Part shown: one piece after another, positions 10,001 to 19,649 of the stretch
How the letters are laid out: each line of letters begins with the position of its first letter
Numbering within the stretch: the stretch's first letter is position 1
DNA from: Bacteroidales bacterium
GTDB lineage: Bacteria; Bacteroidota; Bacteroidia; Bacteroidales; UBA932
NCBI GenBank assembly: GCA_017399905.1
Contig: JAFQAR010000040.1
Span: 35,680-99,679 of the forward strand
Direction of reading: 5' to 3'
Length of the DNA: 64,000 nucleotides
Made by a program: the position numbers and the translations under genes
Notes under the pieces: generated by a model
Database searches by the model: none
Told to the model about the DNA's origin: nothing
The model's input: only the letters and a program-made list of their open reading frames with translations

Positions 10001-11231
10001 CATCAGCATCAGTTCAGCCAAACCGAACACAGGCCTCCTTGCAGGGAACATTGCCCAATACGTTGAAATAACCATATATAATTCCGGAAACAATATCGAA
10101 GAACGCCATCTGGACAGACTGTTCGACAGATTCTTCCAGATCGATGCAAGCGATGCAAAGGTCGGTTCCGGAGTAGGTCTGAACCTCGCAAAGATGCTTG
10201 TAGAACTGCATCATGGTGAAATCAGCGCGTTTAACAATGAAGACGGCGTATCATTCAGGGTGACCATACCGGTAGGATACAGCCATCTCAGCGCAGAAGA
10301 AATGACAAAGCCGACCAACCATAAGGACCTCTATACCAAAAGTACCCTCAGGTTTGAAGACCATTCATCAAGCAGGGAAGATGTCACTCACAACATCGCT
10401 GAGACAGCTTCAGACACTGTCAAGGCAGGCAAATCAAAAAGGACTCTCATTCTTGTTGACGACGATGATGAGATGAGGGCATATCTCAAGCTCGAACTTC
10501 AGAGCCTGTACAATGTAGAAGCATTTGCAAACGGCAAGGAAGCATGGGCGAAGATATCAACGACCATCCCTGATGCTGTCGTCACAGACCTGATGATGGA
10601 CGGAATGGACGGAGCCGAGCTATGTGGAAAAATCAAGAAGAATCCAGGAACCAACCACATTCCTGTAATTCTTCTGACCTCATCTACAGACGAGCAGAGC
10701 CAGCAGAGATGTATCGAAAGCGGAGCAGACAGATTCTTCATCAAGCCTATTTCGCTGGATATCCTCAAGAGTGCCATTGCCGGTGCCATATCGACACGTG
10801 ACACTATGAGGAACAAGTTCAGCAAGGACATCGATTACGGCTACAGCGAGATACAGATGGCTAATACCGAAAACCAGCTCATAAACAGAGTCATAAACAT
10901 CATCCGGGCAAACATGGAAAATACCGAATTCAGTGTAGAGGAATTGAGCCATGAAGTAGGAATGAGCCGTGTACACCTCAACAGGAAGATGAAGGAGATC
11001 ATGAACATTTCTCCAAGCAATCTCATCAGGTCAATAAGGCTTAAGCAGGCCGCCTTCCTTCTGCTGAACAACAAGGTGAACATTTCTGAGGTAGCCTACA
11101 GGGTCGGATTCTCGACGCACTCATATTTCTCCAACTCATTCCATGATTATTTCGGAATGACTCCGAAAGAGTTTGTCGCAAAATACATGGATTGCAAGGA
11201 CGAGGAGACCCTCAAGAAGATATTCGAATAA
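7095..11231 (+). CDS. Hybrid two-component system sensor/response regulator (HTCS)
   Basis: A 1378-residue one-protein signalling system of the inner membrane. Order: signal peptide (MKHKNLLAILLFMTAAMTSHAQ); about 14 periplasmic two-component propeller repeats up to about residue 680 (motifs such as GFIWICTENGLSRFDG and LWIGTGEGIV); Y_Y_Y domain at about 730-785; membrane helix at about 790-813; histidine kinase with His841 in NISHEIRTPLT; ATPase with NILSNAFKYT and GSGVGLNLAK; receiver with DDDD, Asp1165 in VTDLMMDG and the lysine in FIKPIS; C-terminal AraC helix-turn-helix at about 1275-1370. HTCS proteins sense oligosaccharides and switch on nearby polysaccharide genes. Lying between uxuA and the arabinose operon, its ligand is plausibly a xylan or arabinan fragment. 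No SusC/SusD pair lies nearby. Confidence 0.95.
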   Translation: MKHKNLLAILLFMTAAMTSHAQMARLYTSESGLANTQINSTYQDSKGFIWICTENGLSRFDGMDFSTFRFERDKPSSIASNMVRTTYEDSDNVFWVGTSAGLQIFDPEYNTFTKIALQDDSVPDSEQHISSIVEVKYKGEERILVTTSGHGVYAFDKDTRKLDHMLMHWINSNLPSDFIYMTYLDSKERLWICLEDGGLMMLDITEENSRNDIWGPGMEDIEKDMFQTLAEDRETGKVMIGSFDNGILIFEEETGRIRKAKDASARKSRVTSFLKNNIATQYGEHTYLVGLENEGIKMFDPVSEALYDVSFPNIPYDISSWKVHDLMEDNQGNVWACAYQTGLMVLPKSMYGFDYMHFSTDGPNSSNSSCVTSIIEDKMRECLWIGTDGGGIFKVDRKGKITNMSASNTSLSNNSIMSMALDKRNTLWIATYLGGIVTYRPEEGIKAFRDQKSIETDKTVCLEYSEEDDIMYVGTHGKGFSLIDAANQKVLRTWADNENKWISTLHIDQSGLLWVGTYNGPMAYDNRIRRLLHYDINDELSTRVYSFCEDSEGQLWIGTGEGIVCFDRAAKTTVSYTESDGLPSNTVTGILATEDGNIWISTLNGLSRHCIKTGEFQNYYHHDGLQENEFHVNVALKDTHGKLWFGGIKGVTSFFPHIVDQRSHSVPALYLTNLSVMNSPVEFNPALGDSNILDKHITEATQITLPYDSGIFSLDFSVLEYTNPKRITYSYMMEGFEKEWNTVHPGSRTITYTNLPSGRYRMKVKAYFAGEPEEFSYKEIGIRITPPWHRSLWAWALYIFTAVMVLLALTEYFTRRKVLKVKQRESELKELRLQMFTNISHEIRTPLTLVMNPLKKLREAEKDPKMKDLYNLMYRNSLRVLRLVNQLLDMRKVDNGQMQLHFLETDIVYFIKDIMQSFDNLAVSRNIRFSINPEQEVTNLWIDQGNFDKIIFNILSNAFKYTPDSGEISISISSAKPNTGLLAGNIAQYVEITIYNSGNNIEERHLDRLFDRFFQIDASDAKVGSGVGLNLAKMLVELHHGEISAFNNEDGVSFRVTIPVGYSHLSAEEMTKPTNHKDLYTKSTLRFEDHSSSREDVTHNIAETASDTVKAGKSKRTLILVDDDDEMRAYLKLELQSLYNVEAFANGKEAWAKISTTIPDAVVTDLMMDGMDGAELCGKIKKNPGTNHIPVILLTSSTDEQSQQRCIESGADRFFIKPISLDILKSAIAGAISTRDTMRNKFSKDIDYGYSEIQMANTENQLINRVINIIRANMENTEFSVEELSHEVGMSRVHLNRKMKEIMNISPSNLIRSIRLKQAAFLLLNNKVNISEVAYRVGFSTHSYFSNSFHDYFGMTPKEFVAKYMDCKDEETLKKIFE

Positions 11232-11237
11232 CTGCAA

Positions 11238-11273
11238 ATGAAGGCCGGAACTTATCGAAGTTCCGGCCTTCAT
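11238..11273. terminator. Convergent terminator between the HTCS gene and araB
   Basis: Perfect 16-base arms (11238-11253 and 11258-11273) around an ATCG loop. The hairpin is GC-rich inside and lies between two convergent genes. Confidence 0.8.
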
Positions 11274-11293
11274 CACATATCAGGAACAGAATG

Positions 11294-12982
11294 TTATACT
11301 GTTGTAGTGAAAAGTTCCTTCTCCGTAAATTCACCGAGCTTCACATAAGTCTCATACAATGCCGCATACTGCTCATGCCTGCCGGCATCAGGCTTATATT
11401 CCTTGGCAAAGCCTGAATTCATTGCTACGACAGCATCTTCGATACGAGGATATATTCCTGCAGCTGTGGCGGCAAACATTGACGCTCCGAGAGCGCATGC
11501 CTGATCGGTATTGCACACCTTGATCGGCATATTGAGCACGTCACTCATGGTCTGCATGACAAACGGAGACTTGAGCGCAATGCCTCCGATTCCGATGACA
11601 GATTCGATCGGACATCCCTCGGACACAAACCTGTCCACAATGGCCTTTGTGCCGAAAGCCGTTGCCTCAACGAGGGCTCTGAACACCTGAGGGGCTGTGG
11701 TTCCAAGCGTAAAACCGGATATCGTACCCTGAAGAAGCTGATTCGCATCCGGGGTCCTGCGGCCGTTGATCCAATCGGTAGCGATCATCGTACTTTCCTC
11801 TACAGGTATCTTCTCGGCTTCAGCAGTCAATTCTGCGATTATCCTGTCACAGGTCTCGTCAATCAGCTTCAGAATATCCTCTTCCTGCAACTTTTCTGCA
11901 AGTGTCTTGGGAAGGATGTTCCTTACCGGGAATTCAAGTATTCTGCGGAACATGGCATATACATCTCCAAAGGACGACTGTCCGGCCTCAAGCCCCACCA
12001 TTCCCGGTATTACGGATCCGTCTACCTGACCACAGATTCCTTTTATCAGCTTATCTCCGACTTCCTCATATGAAGCGACCATGATGTCGCACGTAGACGT
12101 ACCGATCACACGCACAAGAGTACGCGGAGTCACAGCGGCTCCTACCGCACCCATATGACAGTCAAAAGCACCGCCGGCAACCACAACGTCAGTATTGAGA
12201 CCAAGTCTCTCCGCCCATTCGGGACATAGTCTGCCGACAGGCTTTTCCGCTGTCTCAGTCTTCTCGAAAAGCCTTTCCCTGAATCCTGCGAGCTTAGGGT
12301 CCAGTTTTACGAGAAACTCTTCAGGCGGGAGACCGCCCCAACTCTCATGCCACATGGCCTTATGTCCTTCGGCACAGCGGCTGCGGACTATATCCTTTGA
12401 ACTTTTCACGCCGGTAAGGACAGCAGGAAGCCATTCACAATGCTCAACTATAGAATAAGCTTTGGCGGCAACCGCCTCGTCCTCTCGAAGCACATGGATT
12501 GCCTTTGCCCAGAACCACTCTGCTGAATATATACCGCCTTCATACTGAGAATAGTCTATATCGTTGGCTTTGCACTTCTCATTGATTTCAGCAGCTTCCT
12601 TTACAGCCGTATGGTCTTTCCAGAGGACGAACATGGCATTAGGATTATCTTCGAATTCAGGAAGCATGGAAAGCGGAGTTCCATTCTCATCGGTGAACAC
12701 AGGAGTCGATCCGGTCGTATCGAAAGCTATTCCCACCACATTCGCCGCCACTTCGGGGTCACATTTCCCAAGTGCCTCCCTTACAGTGGCTTCCAGCACC
12801 TCAAGATAGTCCTTCGGATGCTGTCTCCACTGATTGGTCTTCGGATTGCAGTAAAGACCTTTCATCCATCTCGGATAGTACTTCACGGAAGAAGCGAGTA
12901 TCTTACCGTCGGAAGCATTGACTATAAGAGCTCTTGCAGAGTCGGTACCGTAATCCAGACCTATGACATACTTATTTTCCAT
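11294..12982 (-). CDS. araB: Ribulokinase
   Basis: A 562-residue FGGY-family carbohydrate kinase. It phosphorylates L-ribulose to L-ribulose 5-phosphate in the cytoplasm. The N-terminal phosphate-binding segment (YVIGLDYGTDSARALIV), the AFDTTGSTPV region, DWINGRRTPDANQ and the C-terminal GGIALKSPFVMQTMSDVL are typical of ribulokinase rather than xylulokinase. Last gene of the seven-gene arabinose operon, followed by a strong terminator. Its leader carries AACACTAAAA eight bases before the ATG, a sequence shared with several genes here. Confidence 0.95.
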   Translation of the reverse strand: MENKYVIGLDYGTDSARALIVNASDGKILASSVKYYPRWMKGLYCNPKTNQWRQHPKDYLEVLEATVREALGKCDPEVAANVVGIAFDTTGSTPVFTDENGTPLSMLPEFEDNPNAMFVLWKDHTAVKEAAEINEKCKANDIDYSQYEGGIYSAEWFWAKAIHVLREDEAVAAKAYSIVEHCEWLPAVLTGVKSSKDIVRSRCAEGHKAMWHESWGGLPPEEFLVKLDPKLAGFRERLFEKTETAEKPVGRLCPEWAERLGLNTDVVVAGGAFDCHMGAVGAAVTPRTLVRVIGTSTCDIMVASYEEVGDKLIKGICGQVDGSVIPGMVGLEAGQSSFGDVYAMFRRILEFPVRNILPKTLAEKLQEEDILKLIDETCDRIIAELTAEAEKIPVEESTMIATDWINGRRTPDANQLLQGTISGFTLGTTAPQVFRALVEATAFGTKAIVDRFVSEGCPIESVIGIGGIALKSPFVMQTMSDVLNMPIKVCNTDQACALGASMFAATAAGIYPRIEDAVVAMNSGFAKEYKPDAGRHEQYAALYETYVKLGEFTEKELFTTTV

Positions 12983-13021
12983 ATTATCTGTTTTAGTGTT
13001 GTTTCAGGTTCAAAATACAGG

Positions 13022-15001
13022 TTATTTCTGAAGCACATACACCATGAATGTCTTCGGAGAAACCGTCACATCCATTACACGTCCTTCAAAATCGAACGAA
13101 GAGGTTACCGGAACTATCCTTTCCGGTTCATCCAGAGTATTCTCCGCATAAATATCATCAGAATGATAGCTTACGGTCTCAACACCTTTGAGGGTCTCCT
13201 TCTTCTTGAGGCCGTCAAAAGTGAGGCTGACAGGCTGTGCATCATCCGAAACGTTTATGATCTTCACATATATCCTTCCGTTGGCGGCATCATAGACAGA
13301 GCTTGCGAAAAGTCCGTTCTGTCCTTCCGCACCTGTGACGTTCACACCTTCCATGTCGGTAAGCTTAAGGGTATGCGTTCCCTTATATCTGGTATACAGC
13401 CTCTGCACATGCCAGCTGCACGAACGGAAACTGCGGAGATTGTCAAACCATATCTGGTCCGGCCTCCACTGCCAGCCTTCCACATGAGCGAAAAGAGGAG
13501 CATAAGTCGCCATCCTGACGATATCGGCGTTACGTTCTATCGTCGTCATGAAAGCGGCTTCGAGCAAGGAAGCGCCGAAATGGTTCCACTTCCTGCCTTC
13601 TCCATGGCATGCATACTCACCGGCGAAGACTGCAGGTCCTTTACGGTCATAGCTGTCATACCTGGCACCTTGACTTAGGAACCATTTCTCCGGGCGATAG
13701 AAATGCTCGTCCACGAGATCCGCGCCAAGCCTCTTCATCTCCGGCCAGAGATAATCGAACTGTTCTCCCTCGGAGTTCGGTCCGGAAGAACCTACTATGA
13801 GGATTTCAGGATATGCCTTCCTCACAGCTTTAACGAAAGGCTCTAGACGCTCGGGGTATTCCGGTCCCCACTGCTCGTTACCGATAGCGATATATTTCAG
13901 TCCGAAAGGCTCCGGATGCCCCATTTCAGCCCTCAGACGTCCCCATTCTGTTTCAGTACCTCCATTTGCGAAGTCAATGAGATCCAGGGCATCCTGTATA
14001 TAGCAGTCGAGTTCATCGACAGGCTGATGCGCATCCATTGTATTGTTCTGGAACTGGCAGGCAAGACCGCAACTGACCACCGGAAGAGGTTCCGCTCCGA
14101 TTTCCTCGGCAAGAAGGAAATATTCGTAGAATCCCAGACCATATGACTGGAAATAGTCAGGAAAGAAACGATGAGTGAAGGTGTGCTGCCATCTGTTCTC
14201 GTTGAGAGGACGGTTCTCGACAGGTCCCACACTGTTCTTCCAGTTGTAACGCGTATCCAGATCCGTTCCTTCCACAATACATCCTCCAGGGAAGCGGAAC
14301 AGACCCGGATCCAGATCATAAAGAGCCTGGGCGAGGTCCTTCCTCAATCCGTTCTCATGCCCCATCCAGGTATCGACCGGAAAAAGGGATACATGTTCCA
14401 CATCAACTGTGACCGGAGATGCCAAAAAGAGACGGAGTGTGGCCTCAGGATCTGTCAATCCTGATGTCAGGACCACCTCATACTTCTTCCATTCAGGAGA
14501 ATCAACTAATATTTCCGCAGATGCATGAGCCTGGACTTCACTCATGGAATCCCTGTCAATAAGCTCGACACGAAGCTTTCCCGCACCGATATTCTCAGGG
14601 ACACGGGCCCATACGCTGAAACGGTACTGCTCTCCCTTCTTCAGGCCTATACCGAAATAGCCGTCATTTTCCATAACGGTATGCTTCTGGTCATGACCCG
14701 GCCAGCAAAGCCTGACATAATGCGGATTGCGTCCGAAGGGGCCGTCTTCCCTAACCTCCAGACGTCCGGAAACACTCCATCCCTGAAGCCTGTTGTTAGG
14801 GAACTCGAAGGAACGGTTCTTTATCAGCTCGGCGTACAATCCGCCATCTGCAGCAAAGTTTATATCTTCAATGAAGATACCGTACATCGTCGATGCGATT
14901 TCCGCTCCCGGTCTCCTTACATCAAGCTTCATCTCATTGACCTGAGCTGCAGCACAGAAAGCTGCAGTCAGGACAAAAAGCGTAAGCAAAAACCTTTTCA
15001 T
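13022..15001 (-). CDS. Alpha-L-arabinofuranosidase, GH51
   Basis: A 659-residue secreted enzyme (signal peptide MKRFLLTLFVLTAAFCAAAQ). Releases terminal L-arabinofuranose from arabinoxylan, arabinan or their oligosaccharides. Clan GH-A catalytic pair: acid/base Glu376 in AIGNEQWGPEY and nucleophile Glu462 in FAGEYACHG. A carbohydrate-binding-like beta domain lies at about 90-195, before the TIM barrel, and the GH51 C-terminal beta domain spans about 500-659. Within the arabinose operon, 2 bases after araA, so arabinose release and catabolism are co-expressed. Confidence 0.94.
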   Translation of the reverse strand: MKRFLLTLFVLTAAFCAAAQVNEMKLDVRRPGAEIASTMYGIFIEDINFAADGGLYAELIKNRSFEFPNNRLQGWSVSGRLEVREDGPFGRNPHYVRLCWPGHDQKHTVMENDGYFGIGLKKGEQYRFSVWARVPENIGAGKLRVELIDRDSMSEVQAHASAEILVDSPEWKKYEVVLTSGLTDPEATLRLFLASPVTVDVEHVSLFPVDTWMGHENGLRKDLAQALYDLDPGLFRFPGGCIVEGTDLDTRYNWKNSVGPVENRPLNENRWQHTFTHRFFPDYFQSYGLGFYEYFLLAEEIGAEPLPVVSCGLACQFQNNTMDAHQPVDELDCYIQDALDLIDFANGGTETEWGRLRAEMGHPEPFGLKYIAIGNEQWGPEYPERLEPFVKAVRKAYPEILIVGSSGPNSEGEQFDYLWPEMKRLGADLVDEHFYRPEKWFLSQGARYDSYDRKGPAVFAGEYACHGEGRKWNHFGASLLEAAFMTTIERNADIVRMATYAPLFAHVEGWQWRPDQIWFDNLRSFRSCSWHVQRLYTRYKGTHTLKLTDMEGVNVTGAEGQNGLFASSVYDAANGRIYVKIINVSDDAQPVSLTFDGLKKKETLKGVETVSYHSDDIYAENTLDEPERIVPVTSSFDFEGRVMDVTVSPKTFMVYVLQK

Positions 15002-15003
15002 GG

Positions 15004-16539
15004 TTATACAAGAGCCTTGTTAAGCATGTAATAGACCTCATTCATCCGGAGTTCCTTCTTGAATCCGCTTATCGTGGTATCCTTGTTTATGTGAACCATC
15101 TCGATTCCTGAAATCTCAGCATAATCTTCCCAATATTCCGATGTAAGGTCATAAGAGAAGCATGAATGGTGGGTTCCTCCTGCGAGAATCCACGCACCGG
15201 CTCCGACTTCGAAGTCCGGCATAGGAATCCAGAGGGCACTTGCCACAGGAAGCTTAGGAAGCGGCTTAGGCTCGATGCACTGCACATCGTTGACAATCAG
15301 ACGGAAACGGTTTCCGAGATCGACCACTGTAGCCGTACATCCGGTTCCCACCTTGCTAGTGAACACAAGACGGGCCGTCTGGCTCTTCCTGATGCCGATT
15401 CCGAGGAAATGCACTTCAAGACGAGGCTTTGCCGCAGCGATCATCGGACAGATTTCAAGCATGTGCGACTGAAGGATAGAGCTGTCTGCACCGTCAAAAT
15501 TCAGTGTATAGTCCTCAAGGAACGAGCAACCGCCGGAAAGTCCCTGATTCATCACCCATACGGTACGGTAGAGAGCTGCAGACTTCCAATCTCCCTCGGC
15601 ACCGAAGCCATAGCCTTCCGCCATAAGACGCTGGGATGCAAGGCCAGGTATCTGGTCGAAATAGTTGCACTCCATATCCACATCACCGAGATCGTCGAAG
15701 TTTGTAGTGAAGCCCTTTGCCCCCTTATCCTTAAGGATAGCACGGATCGCAAGCTCAGCCTTGGCTGAGTTCCACACCTTCATGTATGCCTCGGTCGCCG
15801 TGTCCTCAAGAGATGCATCGTGATCATACAATGCAAAATATTCCTTCACGAGAGCTGCAACATCCTCGTCCTTCACCTTCTTCTGATATGCCATAAGCTC
15901 GCTTACCGGACAGTAGTCGACATGATAGCCGAGCCTCTGCTCAGCCTCCACCTTGTCACCGTCCGTTACAGCCACATTGTTCATCTGGTCGCCGAAACGG
16001 AGGATAAGCATATCCTGTGCATCAGCCCATCCTGCGCACACCCTCATCCATACGGCTATCCTCTCCAATGTGTTGTCATCCTGCCAATGGCCGACAACCA
16101 CCTTGCGACGGATACGCATACGGGTGCATATATGGCCGAACTCACGGTCACCGTGAGCGGACTGGTTCAGGTTCATGAAATCCATGTCCATAGTGTCCCA
16201 CGGAATCTCCTTGTTGTACTGTGTATGGAGATGCATGAGAGGCTTCTTGAGCTGGAGAAGACCATGTATCCACATCTTTGCAGGTGAGAAAGTATGCATC
16301 CAGGTAATGACACCTATACATCTGTCATCATTGTTGGCAGCCTTGAATACAGTCTCCACTTCCTTGGAAGAGTTTGCTGTTCCCTTGTAAACGACCTTCA
16401 CAGGAAGCTTGCCGGAATCGTTCAGTCCCTGTACCATCTCTGTAGAATGTCCGTCAACTACCTTGACTGCATCACCTCCGTAAAGGAGCTGAGCTCCTGT
16501 CACGAACCATACTTCATATTGTTCATAAGCCTTTATCAT
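15004..16539 (-). CDS. araA: L-arabinose isomerase
   Basis: A 511-residue cytoplasmic enzyme converting L-arabinose to L-ribulose, of standard family length. Recognisable segments are VWFVTGAQLLYG, the TWMHTFSPAKMWI and HLHTQYN blocks, FTTNFDDLGD and the metal-binding region near GGTHHSCFSYDL. It follows araD by 21 bases. The leader contains AACACTAAAA 10 bases before the ATG. Confidence 0.97.
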   Translation of the reverse strand: MIKAYEQYEVWFVTGAQLLYGGDAVKVVDGHSTEMVQGLNDSGKLPVKVVYKGTANSSKEVETVFKAANNDDRCIGVITWMHTFSPAKMWIHGLLQLKKPLMHLHTQYNKEIPWDTMDMDFMNLNQSAHGDREFGHICTRMRIRRKVVVGHWQDDNTLERIAVWMRVCAGWADAQDMLILRFGDQMNNVAVTDGDKVEAEQRLGYHVDYCPVSELMAYQKKVKDEDVAALVKEYFALYDHDASLEDTATEAYMKVWNSAKAELAIRAILKDKGAKGFTTNFDDLGDVDMECNYFDQIPGLASQRLMAEGYGFGAEGDWKSAALYRTVWVMNQGLSGGCSFLEDYTLNFDGADSSILQSHMLEICPMIAAAKPRLEVHFLGIGIRKSQTARLVFTSKVGTGCTATVVDLGNRFRLIVNDVQCIEPKPLPKLPVASALWIPMPDFEVGAGAWILAGGTHHSCFSYDLTSEYWEDYAEISGIEMVHINKDTTISGFKKELRMNEVYYMLNKALV

Positions 16540-16560
16540 ATCGCTGTCTTTTTAGTGTTA

Positions 16561-17256
16561 TTATTTCTTTTTCTGTCCGTAATAGGCTCCAGGGCCATGT
16601 TTACGGTTGTAATGTTTCTCGATCAGATCAGGATTCATCCCTGTCTGAGGATTCAGCGTAAACGAGATATACGCCATCTGTGCGCACTGCTCGAGGACCT
16701 TGGAGTTATATACCGCGTCTGCAGGATTCCTTCCCCATGTGAACGGTCCATGGTTTCTGACCAGGACTCCCGGAGTATGGTCAGGATTGATGCCCTCGAA
16801 TCTTGCGACAATCACATTGCCGGTCTCCAGTTCATATTGTCCATTGACCTGTCCGGAAGTCATTGCGTCAGTGCACGGGATATCCTTGTGGAAATAGTCG
16901 GAATGGGTAGTACCTATATTTGGTATATCCATTCCCGCCTGAGCCCAGGCTGTCGCATATGTGGAATGGGTATGCACCACTCCTCCGATATTCGGGAAAG
17001 CCCTGTAGAGCACCAGATGTGTCGGCGTGTCTGACGAAGGATTGAGGTCTCCCTCCACGACTTCACCTGTTTCAAGGCTGACCACAACCATGTCCGAAGC
17101 CTTCATGTCGTCATAGCTCACCCCGCTGGGCTTTATCACCACAAGGCCTGAATCACGGTCGATGCCGGATACATTGCCCCATGTGTAGATCACAAGTCCC
17201 TGACGGACAAGCTCCAGATTGGCCTGGAACACTTTCTCCTTAAGTTCTTCAAGCAT
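16561..17256 (-). CDS. araD: L-ribulose-5-phosphate 4-epimerase
   Basis: A 231-residue class II aldolase-family protein. Converts L-ribulose 5-phosphate to D-xylulose 5-phosphate using a zinc site; the ligand histidines are visible in [10 protein letters not shown] and near [12 protein letters not shown]. The start at 17256 ([14 protein letters not shown]) is chosen over an in-frame ATG at 17322, which would overlap the upstream gene by 62 bases. It then begins 4 bases after the regulator's stop codon. Links arabinose to the pentose-phosphate pathway through the transketolase at 20946. Confidence 0.95.
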   Translation of the reverse strand: MLEELKEKVFQANLELVRQGLVIYTWGNVSGIDRDSGLVVIKPSGVSYDDMKASDMVVVSLETGEVVEGDLNPSSDTPTHLVLYRAFPNIGGVVHTHSTYATAWAQAGMDIPNIGTTHSDYFHKDIPCTDAMTSGQVNGQYELETGNVIVARFEGINPDHTPGVLVRNHGPFTWGRNPADAVYNSKVLEQCAQMAYISFTLNPQTGMNPDLIEKHYNRKHGPGAYYGQKKK

Positions 17257-17260
17257 GATT

Positions 17261-17947
17261 TTAAAGTTTAAAATCCGGATTCCTCCGATATTCCTTATTG
17301 TTGAAACGATACAGGTAGGCACCTTTGCGGCTTCCTGTCTTGTCTATCTGGTCCGTCTTTTCAATGAAAGCCATCTCCCCTACCCTCTTGCGGAAATTCC
17401 TCTTGTCGATCCTTTCCCCGAGTATAGCCTCATGCAGAGTCTGCAGCTGCGTCAGGGTAAAGAGTGGAGGAAGGAGATTGAAACCGACAGGTTCACGGCT
17501 TATCTTGCGCTGGAGCAGCTTCAATGCATCGGCAATCATATCCTTATGGTCGAAGAACATCTCGGGAAGTGTATTGATGTTCTCCCAGTAGGAACTGTTG
17601 ATCATGTTGAGCTGTTCGTTATACCTGTCGATATCGATCAGGACACAATAGGCAACCGAAACCACTCTGGCTCCCGGGTCACGGTCAACCTTTCCATATG
17701 CCCCTACCTGCCTGACATAAACATCCTTCAGGCCGGTAAGTTCGTTGCACACACGTCTGGCGGCATCGTCAAGATCCTCATCTTCACGGACAAACCCGCC
17801 CATGAGGGACCACACGCCCTGGAAAGGTTCGAAGTTTCTCTGCTGGATAAGAAGCTTCAGCTCCCCGTTCCTGAAACCGAAGACTATACAGTCGATGGCG
17901 ACATGAAAACGGGGATGCGAATTATAGAAATGCTTCAGCTTATCCAT
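17261..17947 (-). CDS. araR: AraR-type Nudix-family transcriptional repressor of arabinose genes
   Basis: A 228-residue protein with an N-terminal Nudix fold (about 10-145) and a C-terminal winged helix (about 150-225, with [12 protein letters not shown]). The Nudix box is degenerate: starting at Gly51, two of the three metal-binding glutamates of REUxEE are replaced (Val66 and Leu70, with Glu69 kept), so hydrolase activity is unlikely. This is the architecture of the Bacteroides thetaiotaomicron AraR, a repressor released by L-arabinose, which occurs in the same gene order. It is encoded in the middle of the operon it should control. A matching palindrome lies before galM at 20853-20869. Confidence 0.88.
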   Translation of the reverse strand: MDKLKHFYNSHPRFHVAIDCIVFGFRNGELKLLIQQRNFEPFQGVWSLMGGFVREDEDLDDAARRVCNELTGLKDVYVRQVGAYGKVDRDPGARVVSVAYCVLIDIDRYNEQLNMINSSYWENINTLPEMFFDHKDMIADALKLLQRKISREPVGFNLLPPLFTLTQLQTLHEAILGERIDKRNFRKRVGEMAFIEKTDQIDKTGSRKGAYLYRFNNKEYRRNPDFKL

Positions 17948-17954
17948 CTCTCAC

Positions 17955-19631
17955 CTACCAGAAATAGATGTAGAACGCTACGGTGATACCCAGGATGATT
18001 ATTGTATGTATAATATCCCACTTGTTCCAGCTTGCCCTTGTCGCAGCCTTCTGCTCAGGAGTAGCCGTACCGAATACAAGTCCCTGAATCTGTTCCGGAG
18101 CCGGAGCCTTTGTAAGAAGGCTGACCACAATGATGACGATTATGCAGAAAAGGAACATCCATCCGCAGAAGAAGAGCCAGTTGACATCATAGAAGATGTA
18201 CTTGAAGAAATTGTCTGACGCATCAGCTGCATTGGTATAGTATACCTTTGCGGCAAGTCTTGTAAGACCTATGACAAGGCCTGTGATAAGTCCCCACATT
18301 CCGCCTTTTGCCGAAGTCCTTTTCCAGCAGATTCCGAGAAGGAAAGCCGCTGCAATACCTGGAGCAAGCACAGACTGCACATCCTGGAGATAATTATAGA
18401 GGACATCACCGACAGAACGCATGATAGGTATCCAGAGGATTCCAAGTACCACGATCACGACGGTAGCGACCTGTCCGATGACAACGAGCTTCTTCTCCGG
18501 AGTCTCCGGCTTGAACCTCTTGTAGAAGTCAATTGTGAAGAGCATTGAAGAAGAGTTGAAGAGGGACGCGAGCGAACTCATGAGAGCTGCAAGGATACCG
18601 CATACCACAAGGCCCTTGACACCGGCAGGAAGAAGTTTCGCCACGAGGGTCGGGAAAGCGGCATCAGGAGTCGAAAGCTGGAAGAGCTGTCCGTTCACCA
18701 CTACACCTTTCTGGTGAAGCGCGAACGCGATCATACCAGGAATGAGGAAGAGGAACACAGGAAGAAGCTTGAGGTAGGCACCGAATATCGTACCTCGGCG
18801 GGCTTCCTTTTCGTCCTTTCCGGAAAGCACTCTCTGAACGATGAACTGGTCAGTGCACCAGTACCAGAAGCCGATGATAGCCGATCCCACAAGGGCTCCG
18901 AGCCATGGATACTGAGGGTCTCTGTTATCTCTCATGAGTTCGGTCATTGTATTGCCGTACTCATTGACGGTAGTGGCACCGCATATGCGCATCATCTCAT
19001 CCCAACCGCCAAGTTCCTTCAATCCGAGGACGAGGATTATGAGTGAGCCGAGAAGAAGTATCGGAGTCTGGAGTACCGAGGTATAGAGAACTGACTTCAT
19101 ACCTCCCGCTACCGTGTAAAGTGCCGTGATAAGCACCAGTCCGATGGCTGCGATCCAGAAGAAGTCGATTCCCCACAGTTCCTCAATGCCGAACACCTGC
19201 TGGAATACAAGTCCGCCGGCATATACCGTCACCGCCACCTTCGTAAGCACATAGCTGATGAGGGATATCAGCGAAAGTATTGTCCTTGACTGAGGATTAT
19301 ACCTCTTTTCAAGGAACTCAGGCATGGTATAGACCATGCTTCGCGAATAGAAAGGCACGAACACCCATCCGAGGAGAAGGATCATCCATCCCTGAATCTC
19401 CCAATGAGCCATGGCCATTCCACTGGCTGCACCTGTGCCGGCAAGGCCGATCAGATGCTCGGAACCGATGTTTGAAGCAAAGATAGATGCTCCGATGGCG
19501 ATCCATGTCGCATCCTTGCCTCCAAGAAAATAATCCGAGGAGCTGTTCTGCTTCTGCTTCAGCACCCAGATGACAATGCCGATAAGGCCCACACAGAAGA
19601 GCCCTATGACGATCCAGTCCAATAGTTGCAT
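17955..19631 (-). CDS. Sodium/solute symporter (SSS family), probable arabinose transporter
   Basis: A 558-residue integral membrane protein with about 14 hydrophobic segments. The SSS signature region is visible: ASNIGSEHLIGLAGTGAASG, FLEKRYNPQSRTILS and LFNSSSMLFTIDFY. SSS proteins such as SGLT import sugars with sodium. Placed between galM and araR in the arabinose operon, the likely cargo is L-arabinose, as proposed for the homologous Bacteroides gene sometimes called araP. Substrate is inferred from context only. Carries the leader sequence AACTCTAAAA nine bases before the ATG. Confidence 0.92.
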   Translation of the reverse strand: MQLLDWIVIGLFCVGLIGIVIWVLKQKQNSSSDYFLGGKDATWIAIGASIFASNIGSEHLIGLAGTGAASGMAMAHWEIQGWMILLLGWVFVPFYSRSMVYTMPEFLEKRYNPQSRTILSLISLISYVLTKVAVTVYAGGLVFQQVFGIEELWGIDFFWIAAIGLVLITALYTVAGGMKSVLYTSVLQTPILLLGSLIILVLGLKELGGWDEMMRICGATTVNEYGNTMTELMRDNRDPQYPWLGALVGSAIIGFWYWCTDQFIVQRVLSGKDEKEARRGTIFGAYLKLLPVFLFLIPGMIAFALHQKGVVVNGQLFQLSTPDAAFPTLVAKLLPAGVKGLVVCGILAALMSSLASLFNSSSMLFTIDFYKRFKPETPEKKLVVIGQVATVVIVVLGILWIPIMRSVGDVLYNYLQDVQSVLAPGIAAAFLLGICWKRTSAKGGMWGLITGLVIGLTRLAAKVYYTNAADASDNFFKYIFYDVNWLFFCGWMFLFCIIVIIVVSLLTKAPAPEQIQGLVFGTATPEQKAATRASWNKWDIIHTIIILGITVAFYIYFW

Positions 19632-19649
19632 AGTTATTTGTTTTAGAGT

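Noticed and set aside
12611-13678. A 355-codon open frame on the plus strand
   Set aside because: It lies antisense across the araB-GH51 junction; both opposite genes have clear families and motifs, and the plus-strand translation shows none.
17219-17986. A 255-codon open frame on the plus strand
   Set aside because: It is the complement of the AraR-type regulator gene and shows no recognisable domain.
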